Assembly: GCA_045605445.1 (NCBI GenBank)
Contig: JAZUPZ010000027.1
Location: 1-17,518 of the forward strand
Direction of reading: 5' to 3'
Length of the DNA: 17,518 nt
From: CAZMHL01 sp045605445
GTDB lineage: Bacteria; Bacillota; Clostridia; RGIG6154
Shown here one piece after another: positions 16,701-17,518 of this stretch. The number at the start of each line of letters is the position of its first letter. The stretch's first letter is position 1. The notes beneath the pieces were generated by a model that searched no databases, was not told the DNA's origin, and saw nothing but the letters and a program-made list of their open reading frames with translations. Position numbers and translations under genes: made by a program.

Positions 16701-16749
16701 CACGGGAACGAGCCGTTTGGCACAATTTAATTAAACAAAACTTTATTTC

Positions 16750-16784
16750 CGCCCTATCGGCTTCGGTCGGTGGGGCGTTTTTTT
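16750..16784 (+). terminator. Rho-independent terminator after the orphan membrane-anchored gene
   Basis: A 12-bp stem (CGCCCTATCGGC with its G-T-tolerant complement) closes a stable TTCG tetraloop at 16762..16765. It is followed by seven T residues at 16778..16784. Confidence 0.92.
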
Positions 16785-16786
16785 AT

Positions 16787-16937
16787 GTGATGTTTTGAAC
16801 TAAAGTTCAAAGTGAAGTTGCATAAAGCAGTGAAGTTTTTTATAAAAGTGAAGTAAAGTTTGCGCTTCGCCGACAGGCGAAACATCACTTACAGAGTAAA
16901 CATCACTATTGAAGATAACATCACTTGCCGGAGGCAA
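16787..16937. repeat. Array of mini-hairpins with 18-nt-spaced 7-nt linkers
   Basis: This stretch lies in the roughly 370-base gap between two genes. GTGATGT stands at 16787. GTGAAG occurs at 16812, 16830 and 16848, and ACATCAC (reverse complement of GTGATGT) at 16882, 16900 and 16918. Spacing within each triplet is exactly 18. Between the linkers are short inverted repeats, all different: TTGAAC/GTTCAA, TGC/GCA, TTTTATAAAA, TTCGCC/GGCGAA, TTAC/GTAA, TAT/ATA and TTGCC/GGCAA. The linkers point toward each other from the two halves, so the array is itself inverted. Structure is conserved while sequence varies. Confidence 0.87.
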
Positions 16938-16993
16938 ACTTAACTGATAAGAAACAAGTGCACGGCTTAAGTTGTCTTTGCATTTAAAAAAAG

Positions 16994-17010
16994 ATGTCAT
17001 TGAATGTCAT
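16994..17010 (+). promoter_or_regulatory. Direct repeat ATGTCAT x2 over the DUF4373 -35 box
   Basis: ATGTCAT occurs at 16994..17000 and 17004..17010, a 10-base period of about one helical turn. The pair overlaps the TTGAAT box, so it is a plausible operator. The mirror copy is at 509..525. Confidence 0.35.
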
Positions 17011-17029
17011 AAAGGAAATGGAGTATAAT
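17000..17029 (+). promoter_or_regulatory. Sigma-A-type promoter of the DUF4373 gene
   Basis: TTGAAT (17000..17005) and a perfect TATAAT (17024..17029) are separated by 18 nt, with the start codon 40 nt further on. A small AGCAT/ATGCT hairpin (17038..17051) follows in the leader. Confidence 0.58.
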
Positions 17030-17069
17030 CTTTTCGGAGCATAATAATGCTTAAGAAAGGAAAGAAAAA

Positions 17070-17518
17070 ATGGCGAGAGCACAGAAAAACGGACTCTCCT
17101 TCTTTTCCTTTGATACGGATTTTTTTGATGAAATCGCCACAAAGGTTGTAAAAGCAAAGTTCGGAAACGACGGCATAGTGGTTTATATTTACATACTTTG
17201 TCAGATATACAAAGAAGGCTTTTACCTGAAAACCGACGAAGACTTTTTCCTGATTATGGCGCAGGAGCTTGGCATGGATGCCAACAAGACAGGGCAGATT
17301 ATAAACTTCTTATGTAAACGGTCACTGTTTGATGACAAACTTTTTACATCGGACAAGGTTTTAACTTCCCACAGAATACAAAGCCTCTACCAGATGTGTA
17401 TGCGGTCAAGACAGCTTCACCGCACGGTTTTTGTAGAGCAGAAATATTGGGTTTTGAGAGAAGAGGAAACGGAACCCTTTATTAAATTTACCCAAAATCA
17501 GTCAATCTCCGGGAGAAA
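17070..17518 (+). CDS. DUF4373 (Lin1244/Lin1753-like) domain protein, truncated at window end
   Basis: Only the first 149 codons are present; the frame is still open at the last base. The start MARAQKNGLSFFSFD followed by KFGNDGIVVYIYILCQIY and EGFYLK is the hallmark of the DUF4373 N-terminal domain (PF14297). This domain is found in proteins of phages, plasmids and integrative elements of Firmicutes and Bacteroidetes. Many of these act like replication initiators or carry a DnaD-like C-terminal part, which would lie beyond the edge here. ATG at 17070 is preceded by AAGAAAGGAAAG, a purine-rich ribosome binding site. It has its own promoter and lies just past the hairpin array. It may be the first gene of a mobile element next to the glg region. 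Confidence 0.82.
   Translation, partial: MARAQKNGLSFFSFDTDFFDEIATKVVKAKFGNDGIVVYIYILCQIYKEGFYLKTDEDFFLIMAQELGMDANKTGQIINFLCKRSLFDDKLFTSDKVLTSHRIQSLYQMCMRSRQLHRTVFVEQKYWVLREEETEPFIKFTQNQSISGR

Larger units (their letters stand above)
1..17518. repeat. Perfect window-length inverted repeat (two 8759-base arms, no spacer)
   Basis: The first and last bases are reverse complements of each other. Every open reading frame has a mirror partner with identical translation at 17519 minus its coordinates, so there is not even a single-base indel between the arms. The axis falls between 8759 and 8760. Arms this long and perfect, carrying housekeeping metabolism genes, are typical of a fold-back made by an assembler or by strand-switching during amplification. 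A recent real inverted duplication or a hairpin-ended replicon is possible but much less likely. Confidence 0.98.

Noticed and set aside
1..17518. Hairpin-ended linear plasmid or phage replication intermediate
   Set aside because: The genes are chromosomal metabolism and sporulation types, with no telomere resolvase or replication module at the axis. Both outer ends stop inside an open gene.

Overview
The window is one perfect inverted repeat. Every base of 1..8759 is the reverse complement of 8760..17518, there is no spacer, and the centre lies between 8759 and 8760. Every gene therefore occurs twice, at positions x and 17519-x, with identical translations. A two-arm copy of ordinary chromosomal genes with no mismatch, a zero-length spacer and equal arms is most simply an assembly or amplification fold-back. 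The real content is then one 8759-base segment read twice. Copy number two should not be taken as biology without read evidence. The fold point sits inside a short self-complementary sequence (8741..8778) embedded in a hairpin-rich block, which could itself be a genuine repeat that caused the turn-back.

The gene content suggests an anaerobic, probably endospore-forming member of the Clostridia (Oscillospirales-like). It has a BofA family protein, a DUF1540 protein, the firmicute glgB-glgC-glgD arrangement with a non-catalytic GlgD, AGGAG-type ribosome binding sites and moderate-to-low GC. The species cannot be fixed from the sequence.

The layout of one arm is described here on the right arm, moving outward from the centre. 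First comes a hairpin-rich intergenic block (8760..8955). A PHP-domain phosphoesterase and a two-domain cysteine-rich DUF1540 protein follow, both on the minus strand and separated by a strong terminator and a sigma-A-type promoter. Divergent from these, on the plus strand, are an alpha/beta hydrolase and bofA, then the glycogen operon glgB-glgC-glgD behind its own promoter. A terminator-like hairpin follows glgD. Beyond it lie an AT-rich membrane-anchored orphan protein, a strong terminator, and an unusual array of mini-hairpins spaced exactly 18 nt apart. The arm ends in the 5' part of a DUF4373 (Lin1244/Lin1753-like) gene cut by the window edge. That gene is of a type common on phages and other mobile elements.

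Together, GlgC and its partner GlgD make ADP-glucose, and GlgB puts alpha-1,6 branches into the polymer made by glycogen synthase. The synthase gene is not in this segment. The sequence element most worth attention, apart from the palindrome, is the 18-nt-period hairpin array between the orphan gene and the DUF4373 gene.
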